Assembly: GCA_032717465.1 (NCBI GenBank)
Contig: CM064684.1
Location: 1,921,001-1,985,000 of the forward strand
Reading direction: 5' to 3'
Origin: Coenobita brevimanus
Taxonomy: Eukaryota > Arthropoda > Malacostraca > Decapoda > Coenobitidae
DNA: 64,000 nt
The notes under the pieces are model-generated. The model was not told the DNA's origin, searched no databases, and was given only the letters and a program-made list of their open reading frames with translations. Every line of letters begins with the position of its first letter. The first letter of the stretch is position 1. The translations under genes and the position numbers were made by a program. Positions 12,485-23,599 of the stretch are shown in pieces.

Positions 12485-12860
12485 TGTAGTGATGCTGGAG
12501 AGGACCACCCTCATGTGGCAGCACTGATACAACCTTGACGGAGGAGCTGCCTTATTATATACATGTTCCTGAATCCCATCCCTATCCCCCATCACGAGAA
12601 TGGAGCTCTGGCCTGCAAACTTCTGGGTTCATGTTCTGAGCCAGGTGTTGCAACTACTAAAACTACTAATGCAGGATGCCTATGATGAACCGATTCATTT
12701 TATGTCATTTGTCTGGATCAATTCCCTGGTTATACAAACATCCCTCAAGTACTTCCTTATTCCCAGAAAGGAAGATGGTGGATTACAGAAGGGCAACTTC
12801 AAGCCCACAGTCCACTGAGTTCCCATTTCAGATGAGCCTGGGGTCGCAACAATTACTACA
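12485..12860 (+). mobile_element. RP-ACT copy, long
   Basis: Has the family head (TCATGTGGCAGCACTGAT), the middle (CCCTGGTTATACAAACATCC and AAGATGGTGGATTACAG) and the tail (CAGTCCACTGAG, AGATGAGCCTGGGGTCGCAA) followed by ATTACTACAG. About 100 bp of unrelated sequence splits head and middle. Confidence 0.65.
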
Positions 12861-12989
12861 GATTGGGGAAAGTGGCAATCTACTTCAGAGGGAGAAAATA
12901 CACTTTAATAAACATCTACCAATCTATCCAACACACTGTATAAGGATGATAAAAATAATAATACTAATAGTAGTAATATGAATACTAAC

Positions 12990-13085
12990 AACAACAACAA
13001 CAATAATAATAATAATAATAAAATGCATCATTCCATGCCTTTTCCCAGCCACATGGGGTTAGGCTGCTGCTGCTGCTGCTGCTGA
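12990..13085 (+). repeat. (AAC/AAT)n and (GCT)n microsatellites
   Basis: Two short trinucleotide runs, AACAACAAT... at about 12990-13021 and GCTGCTGCT at about 13064-13083. Confidence 0.9.
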
Positions 13086-13089
13086 TCAG

Positions 13090-14400
13090 CCTGTCTGACT
13101 GGCTAAGCAGATCCATCAACCACAGGCAATCAACTGCCCCTGCGAGGTCATCCCATAGGAAGCTGGCATTGATGTGGATGGAGGAGGAGGAGGAGGAAGA
13201 CCTAGCACTGAAAGAAGAGGAAGTACAGTAGAAGTGGCCAACACTGATGGAAAAGCAGATGGCCCCAAGGGAAGAGGAGGAGGAGGAGCTGCAGGAAGAG
13301 GAGGGTGGCACAGAGGGAGGAGGAGGATAGTATTGTTACCAATATCATTTGCTGAACCAATATACGGCTGATATTTGCATTTTTCCAATACCGGCGTTTA
13401 CTGTCAATACCGGGTTATCAGTTATAGACGGAAGAAACATTGTAATGACTTTTATCGAAGATTTTGTTCACTGTTTTGCCTGATCCTGAGTGAAAGTGTT
13501 ATTACCTTGAAAATATAATACCTCTGTCTGTGGTTGGTACGCTTTATTTCATGCAATGTGGTTGTAATCATGTTTATATTTATGTAATATCCTAAATAAA
13601 TAGCTAGATATAAGTCCTTGACAAGTAATGAGTTGTATCCAATGTTAGGGACTAAGGCAGGTGTATTTTTACCACTGTGCATTAATTTTATAAGCTGGTC
13701 TGCCCTGGAGTCAGCTAATGAAAAAATGTTATATACTTTTAAGTACAAATGGTGTTTCATATTATAGCTAATGGGCAGTCGGCCAATATTTTACGTTCAG
13801 TACCTTGAAGTATAAATGCTTTGTTTATCTGCGTAATGGCCAAAGTTTACATAAGTTATGCATTTCATATATAAGCCAGGTTTTGGCATAGCTTTTAGAA
13901 GTTAAAATGTGTTGCATTTACTATTTGCCTATGACTGAGTGCTACGTTCTTTAAGAGGAACACAAGAGTTATGGTATGAGCTTTACGCTGTTCCCTATTG
14001 TCTGGCTAATGGCAGAGACATTACTTTTAAGTCTTGATAATATTCTTAAAGTACAGTTATCACTTTTATAGTTTCTTTATAAATGCAAATAAGAGAGCTA
14101 AAGGATTTGTGATAATTCAATGCTGTTTAATATATTAATACTTGGTTCTATAACGTACTGGGATTTTTTACATTAGCTAAAAAAATTTACATTTGTAAGC
14201 ACTGACCAAATTTTGCACCACGCTTCCAGAAGTCCAAGAAAGGCTGTGATAATTAAGTTGTTTATTTTATTTTAATAGCAGTACATTTTGCATAAGAAGA
14301 AAAGAAAACGAAAAGACATTGAATTTCTGCTCACAGCTCTTGTACCAGTGGAAGTAACATTAAACCACACATACCATTAATTAATGGAAAACCACCAGTG
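13090..14400. other. AT-rich unique stretch
   Basis: A GGAGGAGG-rich piece at 13175-13330 is followed by about 1 kb of AT-rich unique sequence with no recognised element, splice-bounded frame or structural RNA. Confidence 0.4.
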
Positions 14401-14416
14401 TACTGTACTGTACTGT

Positions 14417-14417
14417 G

Positions 14418-14452
<35 letters not shown>
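14417..14452. repeat. (TG)n microsatellite
   Basis: About 35 bp of TG after a short TACTG repeat. Confidence 0.9.
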
Positions 14453-14453
<1 letters not shown>

Positions 14454-14799
14454 TCAGTTTAATGCCTGATTCACATGTTCCTTCCTGTCCAGCACAACTC
14501 CTTGACAGAAGACTGTTGTCTAGGTATTGTTTTTTTGCTGAGTTTCATAAAATATTATGGTATAAATATTCCTTATGCTTTAGTTCAAACATTTTACCAT
14601 TTAATAAAGTTAACAGGATTTGATATACGACTATACTTTCCTAAATTAATCACCACAACAATCATAGTTTACACTTAAAATGGTGGGAGATAAGTGCAAT
14701 AGTCTACGGTCACTGGGTAAAACAAACATTTATTTTTTATCACTACTCAGCCAATTCTGATATAATTTTTCCCTTCCAATTCAGATACCAATATTAATT

Positions 14800-14985
14800 G
14801 GCTTTTGCTTGCCAGTTTACAGCACAACTGTCCACCTCTCTTCCAATTTGTACCATCTTTCTATCACTATTTATTATTCTTCTTTCCACTTCTGATAACT
14901 CTACAGTGGGCGAGAAGCCTAATGGTTTCTTGTAACTTGGGAGACCATTACAACACCTGGGTGGCAACCTGAACAAAATAAAGGG
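14800..14985 (+). mobile_element. SINE-G fragment
   Basis: CACTATTTATTATTCTTCTT, then GCCTAATGGTTTCTTG and ACAACACCTGGGTGGCAACC, aligns to the central part of SINE-G. The 3' tail is lost. Confidence 0.6.
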
Positions 14986-15359
14986 ATGATGGGGAGCCTG
15001 CTATGCTGTACCTGTTAACTAGGTGCAGAGATACAAATGCGGTGTCCACTCAGGAAACAACCATTCACACTAATCCTCGCGCCTCACTATGGACAGGCGC
15101 TTTCAGCCACATGGGAACATCAGCTGACTACAAGGGATGGCCCTGCAGGAATGGTTACTTGCCCATGGTTGATGACTTTGCTTGACCAGAGACTGGGGCA
15201 GTGTAACAACAACTCCAGTGTGAAGAGTCTACCCTGAGCTGAATCAAATCAGGAAAGTCACTCACCTTCAAGGGCTTAAGTAAATTACCACCATGTTTTT
15301 TTTGCACCATATGAATCTGATAACAAATTTCAAGCCTCAAGTTAACATGCTTTATTCGC

Positions 15360-15575
15360 TTTTTTAGTTAGTTCTTTTTACGGGGTGGGGCACTAACCCA
15401 CCACCAACCCTTTTAGTCGCCTCGTACGACAAGCAGGGATACTGGGGGAGTATTCTTGAAACCCCCCTACCCCCAGGGGGGAGGGCAGTCAAATGGTGGG
15501 TGACAGAGTGACTTGGAGGCGTTTTGTCTGCGGCCACCCTTTGCAGGATTAGGGCGTCGGGCTATAGATAGATAG
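15360..15575 (+). mobile_element. SINE-G-like fragment followed by LINE-D 3' end
   Basis: TTACGGGGTGGGGCACTAACCC is SINE-G-like. It runs into the conserved core TTTTAGTCGCCTCGTACGAC and then a C-run. From about 15483 the sequence is LINE-D (GTGACTTGGAGGCGTTTTG, GCGGCCACCC) ending in (ATAG)4. It is a composite of at least two insertions. Confidence 0.6.
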
Positions 15576-15827
15576 ATAGAAGTTAACATCATCCTAACCC
15601 ATCTTCCCATATTCACAAGGGTCAGGGGAATATCTTTAACATGGCTCTTGGATCTGTGGGGACGTTAATCTGAGGAGAAAGGGAGCCTCGGGTACATTCT
15701 CTTCCCCACCTATGCCACTTACGATATGAGGATATTTACAACAAAGTACTGGGTCATATATCCTTGTCACAAAATATTAATGAGTAAAATCAATCATGAC
15801 CTGTTTTCCCCATCTCATAATAGGTAT

Positions 15828-15830
<3 letters not shown>

Positions 15831-15863
<33 letters not shown>
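15831..15863. repeat. (GT)n microsatellite
   Basis: A pure GT run directly at the 3' end of the minus-strand SINE-t1 copy, so possibly its tail. Confidence 0.9.
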
Positions 15864-15864
<1 letters not shown>

Positions 15865-15865
<1 letters not shown>

Positions 15866-16056
15866 TTTTATGCCAGGTTCCCTTTTTTTGGATAAGGGCT
15901 AAGGCGTTGCCCCTGGGTAGAGGACTTTGGTTTGAAGCGTGTAGCATTTTATGACCGAATGCCCTTCCTGATGTCTACCAATGACTATTGGGTGGATTTG
16001 ATCCTCCGACCCTTCGGTCAGAGCGGAGCGCTTTAACCAACTGAGCCACGGCTGCT
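15865..16056 (-). mobile_element. SINE-t1, tRNA-derived
   Basis: On the minus strand the 5' end is tRNA-like. An A-box-like CGTGGCTCAGTTGGTTAAAG is followed by a B-box-like GGATCAAATCC, then a body containing GGAAGGGCATTCGGTC and CTCTACCCAGGGGCAACGCC. A second copy at 56325-56512 has the same order. The acceptor stem does not close, so this is a retroposon and not a tRNA gene. Confidence 0.75.
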
Positions 16057-16084
16057 AAAAAAATTATTGCGAAGAAGTATTTAT

Positions 16085-16220
16085 ATAGATTCCAACATGC
16101 TTGCATGCATCAGCCTTGGTCACCTAATGGCAGCTCTCCACAAGGCTCGATCTCTGGCAGCCTCCCTATTCAGTTCCCTATCCCTGAGGTTACACTCTAT
16201 GAAGTTCTCACCCATAGTAT
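16085..16220 (-). pseudogene. LINE-C 3' end fragment
   Basis: On the minus strand it matches the LINE-C C-terminal region (the part coding DLRVKG...AMDRAAWRAAIR in the 33-kb copy). The plus-strand hallmark is CTCCAACATGCTTGCATG followed by CAGCCTTGGTCACCTAATGG. Confidence 0.65.
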
Positions 16221-16849
16221 ATTGTTGATGGTGATGTATGTGGGGAAGACAACTCTTGCAGTGTTGCTCTTTGAGGTGAACTGTTTCAGTGATGCTTCCC
16301 CTTCAACCTTTATCATTCTTATCTACATCTGCAGCCTGCCACCATTCAATCTTCCAGTTTTGGTTCCTTGTCTTACCATCATCTTCCACCTCCATATTCC
16401 AGGGCTCCAACATGGCTTCTTCACTTATAACCACTCCCAGCATCTCCACTGTCCATACACCCACCATTCTGAAAGCAACACTGCAGTCAGAACTGACACG
16501 ACCAACTATATCATGAGTACAGTATATACTGTCAGAATGGCAGCTTAATGTCACAGGATGAAAATTATTAACACCATGTGGTAAACTATCTCCGTGTGCA
16601 GTACTGTACACTCACTATCATTCAACTACATGTATATCTGATGCTGCAGTAAACTGTGAAGATTGCAGCTACCAAAAATAAATATGTACATCCTCCAGAA
16701 CTACTGAAGGACAACAGAACACACCCACTGCATCTTACCAGTACACTGGTACTCCACTCTCAGGTTTCTATGCCCCAGAGAGGATAACATGCAATTGGCT
16801 TTTCTCTTTATTATTTCTCTCTCTGGCTCCTTCAAAACTGCTGCTTAAA

Positions 16850-17225
16850 TTATGGGCATAAATTTCAGTGGCGACCATCATCCACTCACTTGATGAAGTG
16901 CTGCCTACTTCTTTCTTCACCTTTATCATTCTTTTTCTGTGTCTGCCCTCCTCACTTCCTATTCCTCCCATCTTTCCTGTCACTTTTTATTACTCTTCTT
17001 TCCTATTCAGGTGGCTTTACACTGAGTGACATGCCAAATGGATTCCTGTAAGCCTGGAAACCATTTACAACACTGGGTGGTAACCATACAACCTACCCAT
17101 ACATGTTCCCTACATGTCAGTAAGTGGGTTGGCAGAGGATAGTGCCCCTCTCCAAAAAAACAATTATCTCAAAGATAAATGGCCACCCCTTGCGGGATTA
17201 TGGCTTCCGGCTATAGATGAACTGG
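16850..17225 (+). mobile_element. SINE-G copy, nearly full length
   Basis: Runs from CCATCATCCACTCACTTGAT to GGGATTATGGCTTCCGGC and a short TATAGATG tail, in the tail-right orientation. It shares GTGGCTTTACACTGAGTGAC and GGTGGTAACCATA with the other copies. Confidence 0.75.
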
Positions 17226-17890
17226 TCATTCTGATAGACTTATAATCTAAATTTTCCATACTGAAACTGAAAGATTATAGGAAAAAAGTGTGATAAGGTA
17301 GTTCTCTATGTGTAAAAAGAACCTAACAACAGCATTAAGAATATTAGTAATGGGATGAGGAAGATTTGTGGCAAAAACTGGGTGAAAAGTAACAAGGAAG
17401 AGTTGTTGAAAGTATAGGCTACACAGTATGTCTTCAAAGGAGATGATCAGTATTCTGTAGAAAATCTGCATTGTCTAAGAATGCTGTGTTGCTCTCTACT
17501 TGAGCTTAAAAAATGATAATTATGAAAAACACAAATAGTGCAAAAAATGTATCTAGTGCTGTTATTATTTAGGGGGGAAAAAAATGGTTGGGAATCCTCA
17601 GTACACTTAAAAATAACCTTACTTCACACAAAATATAAACTAAAATTATTCGGCAAAGATAAGAACACTAACCCATATGGTGGTTGTTAAGGTAGTCTGT
17701 CAAATTTGGTTCAACCAATCACAGAAATCACTATTCTGCTGCTGCACCTCCACCAATAAGATGCACTTGCCAATGCAACACCCATTCAGCTGACCAATCT
17801 CCTGTGGGTAATACATCATCATCATCATTACTACCCTCAGCCAGCCAATCATCTATGAGTAAATTTAAAGAAACAAATGCAGCAAAGGGT
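17226..17890. other. unique stretch with clustered CCAAT motifs
   Basis: No gene was found. Four CCAAT words lie within about 17715-17850, next to a short ATC run. No start site can be tied to them, so this may be chance. Confidence 0.3.
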
Positions 17891-17894
17891 CATT

Positions 17895-17995
17895 TCATTG
17901 GTTCATAAAGGCTCCAACACGCTTGCATGCATTGGCCTTCATCACCTAATTGTGGCCCTCCATACTGCTTGATCTCTGGCAGCCCATGAATTGTT
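17895..17995 (-). pseudogene. LINE-C 3' fragment
   Basis: GGCTCCAACACGCTTGCATG and GCCTTCATCACCTAA match the LINE-C 3' terminus. It directly abuts the 3' end of the large LINE-A copy. Confidence 0.6.
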
Positions 17996-18626
17996 CCCTC
18001 CAAGAAAAAACAAAAACGAATATCAGAGAGCCAAATTCAAAATCCGTTCATTTCGAGATGCCTGGACACACTGCATTCGAAAGACTGGAGATCATAGGCA
18101 GTAGAAAATACAGACAGAGGGAGACAGTTCCAGCATTGGCCTGTTGCACACCCATTACATGAAGGACTGAGAGTAACAGTTAACTCTTGCATTAGAGAGC
18201 TGGAGAGAAAAGGGATGAGAGTTTGTTGCCAGATGGGTGCTACACACCCGTCGCAGAGGTGGAGGGATGCAGACAGACAGTTCAGAGGAGCAGTGACCAC
18301 TGAAGTAGTGACAGAACAGAGATAAAGATGCAACAGCGAGGCAGTGACACAGAGGTTGAAGGGAACCAGTAAGGGAGGGAAGTTAATGCGACGAAAAACC
18401 TTTGACTCCACCCTATTGAGAAGAGCTGGATGTGTAGAACCTCCCCACACATGAGAGTTGTACTCTACACAGGGGCGAATGAAACCCATGTATAAAGTCA
18501 ATAACTATGCAATGGTAAGGAAAGCATGCAGTTGGCCTAGCACACCCAATCTCTTGGAAGCAGATTTTATAAGAGAGGTAATATGTTCTTTTCAAGATAA
18601 ATCCCAAGAGAATGAAACCCCAAGTA

Positions 18627-19590
18627 CAGTAATCACTCCAATATCCGGATCAATAGAGCCATCGGTAGGTTCGGATATTGGTTTTGTCCGGATATTGGGC
18701 CCCAGCTTATGGACTTGTACTTACGGACCCTAACACAGAGAAACACCTATACAACTCCCTCCGGACATGCATAGCACCTATTTAACACCCAAATCACACC
18801 AATAAGGCACATAAATGACTGAAATAAATGCAATAGACACATAAAATGTGGGTTTAGAAGTATGTTCATACATTAATAAACATTCTGGTACTTATGGACT
18901 CTAACCGAACCTAACCTAACCGAACCTAACCGAACTCTGAAAAACACATTCCTACTGCACATGCATGAGGTAAGTTTAGTATGGAAAGAAGTACAGTATG
19001 ACACTTTCTGGTAAGTATAGTATGGGAAAAAATACAATATGAAACATTCTGGTAAATATAGTATGGAAAATAGTACAACATGAAACATTTTGGCTACTTA
19101 CAGCAAGTCCCTGGCCACCTCGATGAATAACCGCCTCCTCTCGGACTCTGACAGTAAGAACGATTTCCTGAAGCACTTGCACTACACTCTTCCTGAAGTC
19201 TTGCACTGAACTTAGTCACTAACACACAGAAGTCCGTTCTTTTCACAGTGTTCACTTTAGTCCAAATAATGTTCCATTAAATTTAAGTGTTGCACATTAA
19301 CTTTTCCCAAGCCATGGCGAAGAGCGTAGGTCTTGTCGCGGTGAGAGACAGGCGGGAAGTGGGGAGGATGCAGCGGCGCTCTATCGGACGTCGGAGGAAT
19401 GACGAACCAAAACAATGCTCTCACGCGGCGCACGTGGCAAGTTCAAATTACGGACGGCAAAAAATCGATTTTTTTTTTCCAATTTTTTTGGATTTTCGGA
19501 CCATTTTGGGAATGTTTGATCCCAGGACGATAAGGTTCGGTTAGTGGGGATGTTCGGTTATTGGGCGTCCGGATATTAGAGGGATTACTG
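18627..19590. mobile_element. MITE-1, 964 bp, inserted in LINE-A
   Basis: The left end CAGTAATCACTCCAATATCC and the complement of the right end CAGTAATCCCTCTAATATCC form terminal inverted repeats. TA flanks both ends (18625-18626 and 19591-19592). When the element is ignored, the LINE-A sequence reads straight across (TTTAAACATACTTGGGGTTTC, against TTGAACATGCTTGGGGTTTC in the 40.5-kb copy). It contains an AACCGAACCTAACC block and three 41-bp units at 18972-19093. No transposase frame is seen. TA target and CAG ends suggest the Tc1/mariner/pogo superfamily. Confidence 0.88.
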
Positions 19591-19697
19591 TATGTTTAAA
19601 GATGATGCAGAATTGAAATGAATATTGTTAAAAATTAGAGGGTACTCCTGTGGAAGATTTTGTCAGGTTGATAAATGTAAGAACTGAGTTTTTGATG

Positions 19698-19978
19698 TGG
19701 ATGTGGATGTGATAAGAAGCGTTAGGAGAAAATACACTGAGGTGCTTTGGCCATGTGGAGAGGATGGCGAGTGAGAGACTGATAAGGAGAGTGTATGTGA
19801 GTGAGGGGGAGGCCAAGGATGAGATGGAGGGATGGAGTGGAGAGGTATATGAGAGAGAGGGGTGTGAGTTGGGAGCAGGGCAGTGATATGGCGGGGGACA
19901 AGGCGACATGGAGGCGATTTGTTTGTGGCCACCCCGTATGGGACTGAGGTGTCTGGCAATAGATGGATAGATAGAAAA
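19698..19978 (+). mobile_element. LINE-D 3' end inserted in LINE-A
   Basis: In sense direction it has GAGGTGCTTTGGCCATGTGG, codes for the LINE-D C-terminus (GHV.RM...RL.RRVYVSE, DKATWRRFVCGH) and ends GGCAATAGATGGATAGATAG. LINE-A continues on both sides, apart from a loss of about 9 bp relative to the 40.4-kb copy. Confidence 0.8.
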
Positions 19979-22016
19979 ACAATACGACTGTTTTTACCCC
20001 AATCAGAGATATGAGCCAAGTCAGACATTAGGTGTCATAGCCTCATCCCTTGTTTGCTGAAGTAACTGCTGAGATGAACGTTGCAGGATGTGAATGGAAA
20101 GGTGAAGGGTGGAGTCATCAGCATATGAGTGGACAGGGTTAGATGTACAGCTTGGAAGGTCAATGATGAATAAAAGGAGAGAGTTAGCAATAGGACAGAG
20201 CCCTGAGGAACACCACTGTTGATAGCTCTAGATGAACAGTGGCCGTCAACAACAGCAGTAACAGAACAACCAGAAACATTGCTTGAGATGAAGACACAGA
20301 TAGAAGGATAGAAACTGTACGAGGACAGTTTGGAAATGCAATAGCAAAGCTTTCAGTAAGTCCCAAAAGGAGGATGACCAGGAGTCTGAAAGGTAAGTGA
20401 GATCACCAGTGTAGCATCATTGGCAGAACCCACACTGACAATCAGAAAGAAGGTTGTTATAGGAATGATGTTTTAAAATCTTTTTAAGAACTGACTTGAA
20501 AACTTTTGAAACACAGGATATTAAAGCAACTGGGCGATAATTAGAGAGATGAGAATGGCCACCCTTCTTTGGGACTGGCTGAATGAGAGCAAACTTCCAG
20601 CAAGGCGGAAAGGAGCAAGTTGACAAAGACGAAAGAGTACCGGTACCTAGGCAGGGAGTAAGCACAGAAGCACAGTTCTTGAGGACAACAGGAGGGATCC
20701 CATCAGGACCATATGCCTCGCCAGTACCATGGCCAGGTATGGTGGAACATACGTCAGCTGAAGAAATTTTAATGCCTGCTATGAAGAAGTCAGAGGGGGG
20801 GAAATGAGGGAGGAACAGCACCGGAATTGTCTAAGGTGGAATCTGAGGAGAAAGTCTGAGTAAAGAGTTCTGCTTTATCAGTAGAAGAAATAGCTACAGA
20901 GCCATCAAAGTGGGAAAGCGGAGGGAAGGATGATGAAGTGAAATTGTCAGAAAGGTTTCTGGCAAGGTGCCAGAAGGAGCTAGAATTCGAGTTGAGGAGT
21001 TCAGAGCATTTAGTACGATTGAAATTATTCTTAGCAGAGCAAAGAACAGACTTAGCACAATTCTGGGCAGAAACATAAAAAATATAAGATGCAAGGCACA
21101 AACCGATAACTCTCGGCCATGGAAGCAAGAATAGTCATTCCAGGAAAAATAAAAGAAATATTGCCTGAGGGCCTCCCAATCAGCAGCTCTAAAATGCCAA
21201 AACCGACGCTTCATGGGAGGGTCCACAGGCCTTACTGGAGTGATAAGACAGGTTAACACAATAAGGTCGTGACTGGAGGAACCCAACAGAGATAAAAGAT
21301 TAACAGTGCAAGCAAAAGGATTAGTTTAAGGAAAAGGCCTAGTATGCTGGAACTCTCAGGTGTTCAGGGATACAGGTTGGGTGCTGGTCAAGCTGCTCTA
21401 GGTCATTAGGGATAGAAAGACATAAGCTTGTTCACAAGGTGGATCAGTGAAAGGAGGGGAAGGCCAAAAGTGGTGGTGAACATTGAAATCCCCTACAATG
21501 GAGAGTTCAGAGAAACGGACAGAATGTGTTCCATCGTAGAAGTAAGATAGTTGAAGAATTTTTCAGTCAGTAGAATTAGAGGATAAGTAAACAGCACAGA
21601 TATATTTAGTCAGAAAATGACAGGAAAGCCAAAGCCAGAGAACAGAGAATTCAGAAGATTCAAGGTCAGGAACACGTGAACAAAATATGTTGTTGCATAC
21701 ATATACACAACAGTCACTCTTGGCTTTGAATTAAGTACAGTATAAAGAAAGCAGGAGGATACAGAGAAGGGTTTGCTATCAGTAACCTCAGACAGCTAAG
21801 TCTCAGTTAGGAAGAGAAGGTGAGGTTTAGAGGAGGAGAGGTGGTACTCAACAGAGGTGGTATTACAGTATTGAAGAATTTATGTACTAATCACTACATA
21901 TCATGCAAGGGATTTTAGAAAATATATGGCTGTACGAGCCAGTAGTTGACCGAGTTCCTAAATAAATTACCCAACGATCACTGGCAACTCCTGAGTTTGC
22001 AAATGCACCAATTTAT

Positions 22017-23181
22017 ATGTAATCCCTTTAAGACCCGGACGCCTAAGTCCCGGACATTTTAGGCTTGGGTCCATTAGTCCAAGTCTCAGAATATTCCCTA
22101 AGATATCCAGACATCTTGGACACCAAAAATGGCCAAAAAACGTCAAAAAGGGGAGGGGGAGGGGAATGAATTCACCCCTACTCTAAACTGCCGCAAGGTG
22201 ACAAACAACTGTGCTTTGGCGCATAGTTCCAGCGAGGTCCGCTACAGCGTCCCTGTATCCTCCCCATTTCCCGCCTACCTACCATCGTGACTGTACGCTT
22301 GTCGCCATGGCTGCCCACGTGCTTGCTTTTGCGGAGGAAAGTGAATAAACTGCAATACCTTGCCGCTAGACCACATGGGAATTTACAGTGTTGTGCAGTG
22401 TTAAGAAATTAGAATTCAGAGAGTAAAGGAATAAGTGCAGAGTGCAAGACTGGTGCGGTGCAACTGGCGTGATGCAAGTAAGAACAGAATGTGCAGTGTT
22501 AAACAATTATAATTCACAGTGCAAATGATTAAGTGTAGCACTACACTGGATTACTGTACGTGCTTCAAGTGCGTCTTCACCACTGTCAGAGCCATAGAGG
22601 AGGCAGGTTAATCTTTGTGACGGCCACAGACGTGTCGTAAGGTCCCCGTACACTGCTAAATATTTTCCATACTCACTTCTACCATGTCCAGTAGGGAGTT
22701 ATTTAGGTGGCTTTCAAAGTTAGGTTGGGCTGGGGTCTATATGTGCCTGTCCAGGAGCACTTTTTCCAAACCCCAGACGTTGCTCTCTCTCTCTCTTTCT
22801 CTTTTTTTTTTAATGTGTCCGACTCCGGGCATAGGCTTCACAGCTTGCTCTCAAGGCCCAGCAGTCCTACATACCATACACCTTTACATGTCACCACTTC
22901 GGCGCTAACACCCACCGTCCATATTGAATACATGTTAGGGCTGTCTCATATAGGACTGGTGCAATGGTATTAGTGGGGGTATTTTTACGACATGTCGTCG
23001 GGTCTTCTGGTAGATCGGTAAAGTCTGCTTTTTATTACATTCAAATCTTTAAACTGTTCCCTGCCCCAGGGGGAATTTGAACCTGGGTCTGTTAGGCTGC
23101 AGGCCACCTCTCTACCAACTGAGCTACCACCTCCCCCATAGAGCTTGGGCTCTATTACATCGGATCTTGGAGGGATTGCTG
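22017..23181. mobile_element. second MITE-1 family member with nested SINE
   Basis: The left end (GTAATCCCTTTAAGACCCGG) and the right end (GGATCTTGGAGGGATTGCTG, then TA) are diverged MITE-1 termini. Inside, the complement of 22210-22290 matches the MITE-1 block around 19345-19390 (GCGGGAAATGGGGAGGATAC against GCGGGAAGTGGGGAGGATGC), so it lies in the opposite orientation to the first copy. A tRNA-like SINE sits near its right end. Confidence 0.65.
23035..23150 (-). mobile_element. SINE-t2, tRNA-like
   Basis: On the minus strand, GGAGGTGGTAGCTCAGTTGG followed by TAGAGAGGTGG supplies an A box, and GGTTCAAATTCC a B box. The 3' acceptor strand does not pair with the 5' GGGGGAG, so this is a tRNA-derived SINE or tRNA pseudogene and not a functional tRNA. 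It lies inside the 22017-23181 element. Confidence 0.65.
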
Positions 23182-23274
23182 TATTTTGCTGCATGTAGTT
23201 CCTGAACTTAGACCAAGTTAGGTGAAAAGTGTATGTAAAGGAAAATTTAATTTTTTCTAATAAACTGTTTAACC

Positions 23275-23490
23275 ATTACTCCCAGTCCTTCATGAATGCA
23301 ACAGGTCAAGTCTGGAACTGTCTTCCTGTCTGTATTTTCTCCTGCCTATTACCTCCAGTCTGTTTAATGCGGTGTTTCCAGGCATCCCAAAATGAACGGA
23401 TATTAAATTTGGCTCTCTGTTGTTTTTATTTTTTCTTGGAGGGAACACTTCTGGTTTCTAGCCTTTGGTTCCTTCCACCTTGCATTAAAA
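23275..23490 (+). pseudogene. LINE-A 3' end fragment
   Basis: Matches the LINE-A C-terminus and 3' UTR (CCTTCATGAATGCAACAGGT, GGAACTGTCTTCCTGTCTGT, TTTCTTGGAGGGAACAC, CCTTTGGTTCCTTCC). It is severely 5'-truncated. Confidence 0.8.
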
Positions 23491-23599
23491 CTGTATACGG
23501 TACATATCTATACAAAACAACAATGTCTCTGTGGGTTAGGTTAAGTTTGCTACAATGATACAAAAAGTCAGACTGGTTTAGGTCATGTACTGTTCTTTT

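Larger units (their letters stand above)
17996..21890 (-). pseudogene. LINE-A (jockey-like) endonuclease/reverse transcriptase pseudogene
   Basis: A decayed minus-strand non-LTR retrotransposon. In sense order: an endonuclease end with GDFNVHHHFW near 21500-21470; the linker with FWHLARNLSDNFTSSSFPPL near 20990-20930; the RT fingers with GPDGIPPVVLKNC near 20715-20670 and NYRPVALISCVSK near 20545-20505; YADDSTLH, the catalytic palm motif, near 20130; and the thumb/C-terminus with GFIRPCVEYNSHVWGG near 18485-18440. Several frameshifts and stops break it, and the palm segment carrying the first catalytic aspartate is not recognisable. Two elements are nested in it, at 18627-19590 and 19698-19978. 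Other copies of the family lie at 40392-41286, 23275-23490 and 63225-63412. Confidence 0.85.

Noticed and set aside
16303..16611. 102-codon minus-strand frame next to a LINE-C end
   Set aside because: Mixed composition but no recognised domain. It may be decayed LINE sequence; too weak to name.
17710..17855. cluster of CCAAT boxes as a promoter
   Set aside because: No start codon, exon or transcript evidence nearby; the words may be chance.
19287..19544. 85-codon basic frame inside MITE-1
   Set aside because: Lies within the CpG-rich part of the MITE; the related second copy does not keep the frame.
23035..23150. possible tRNA gene on the minus strand
   Set aside because: A and B boxes are present, but the acceptor stem does not pair and it is embedded in a transposon, so it is called a tRNA-like SINE.
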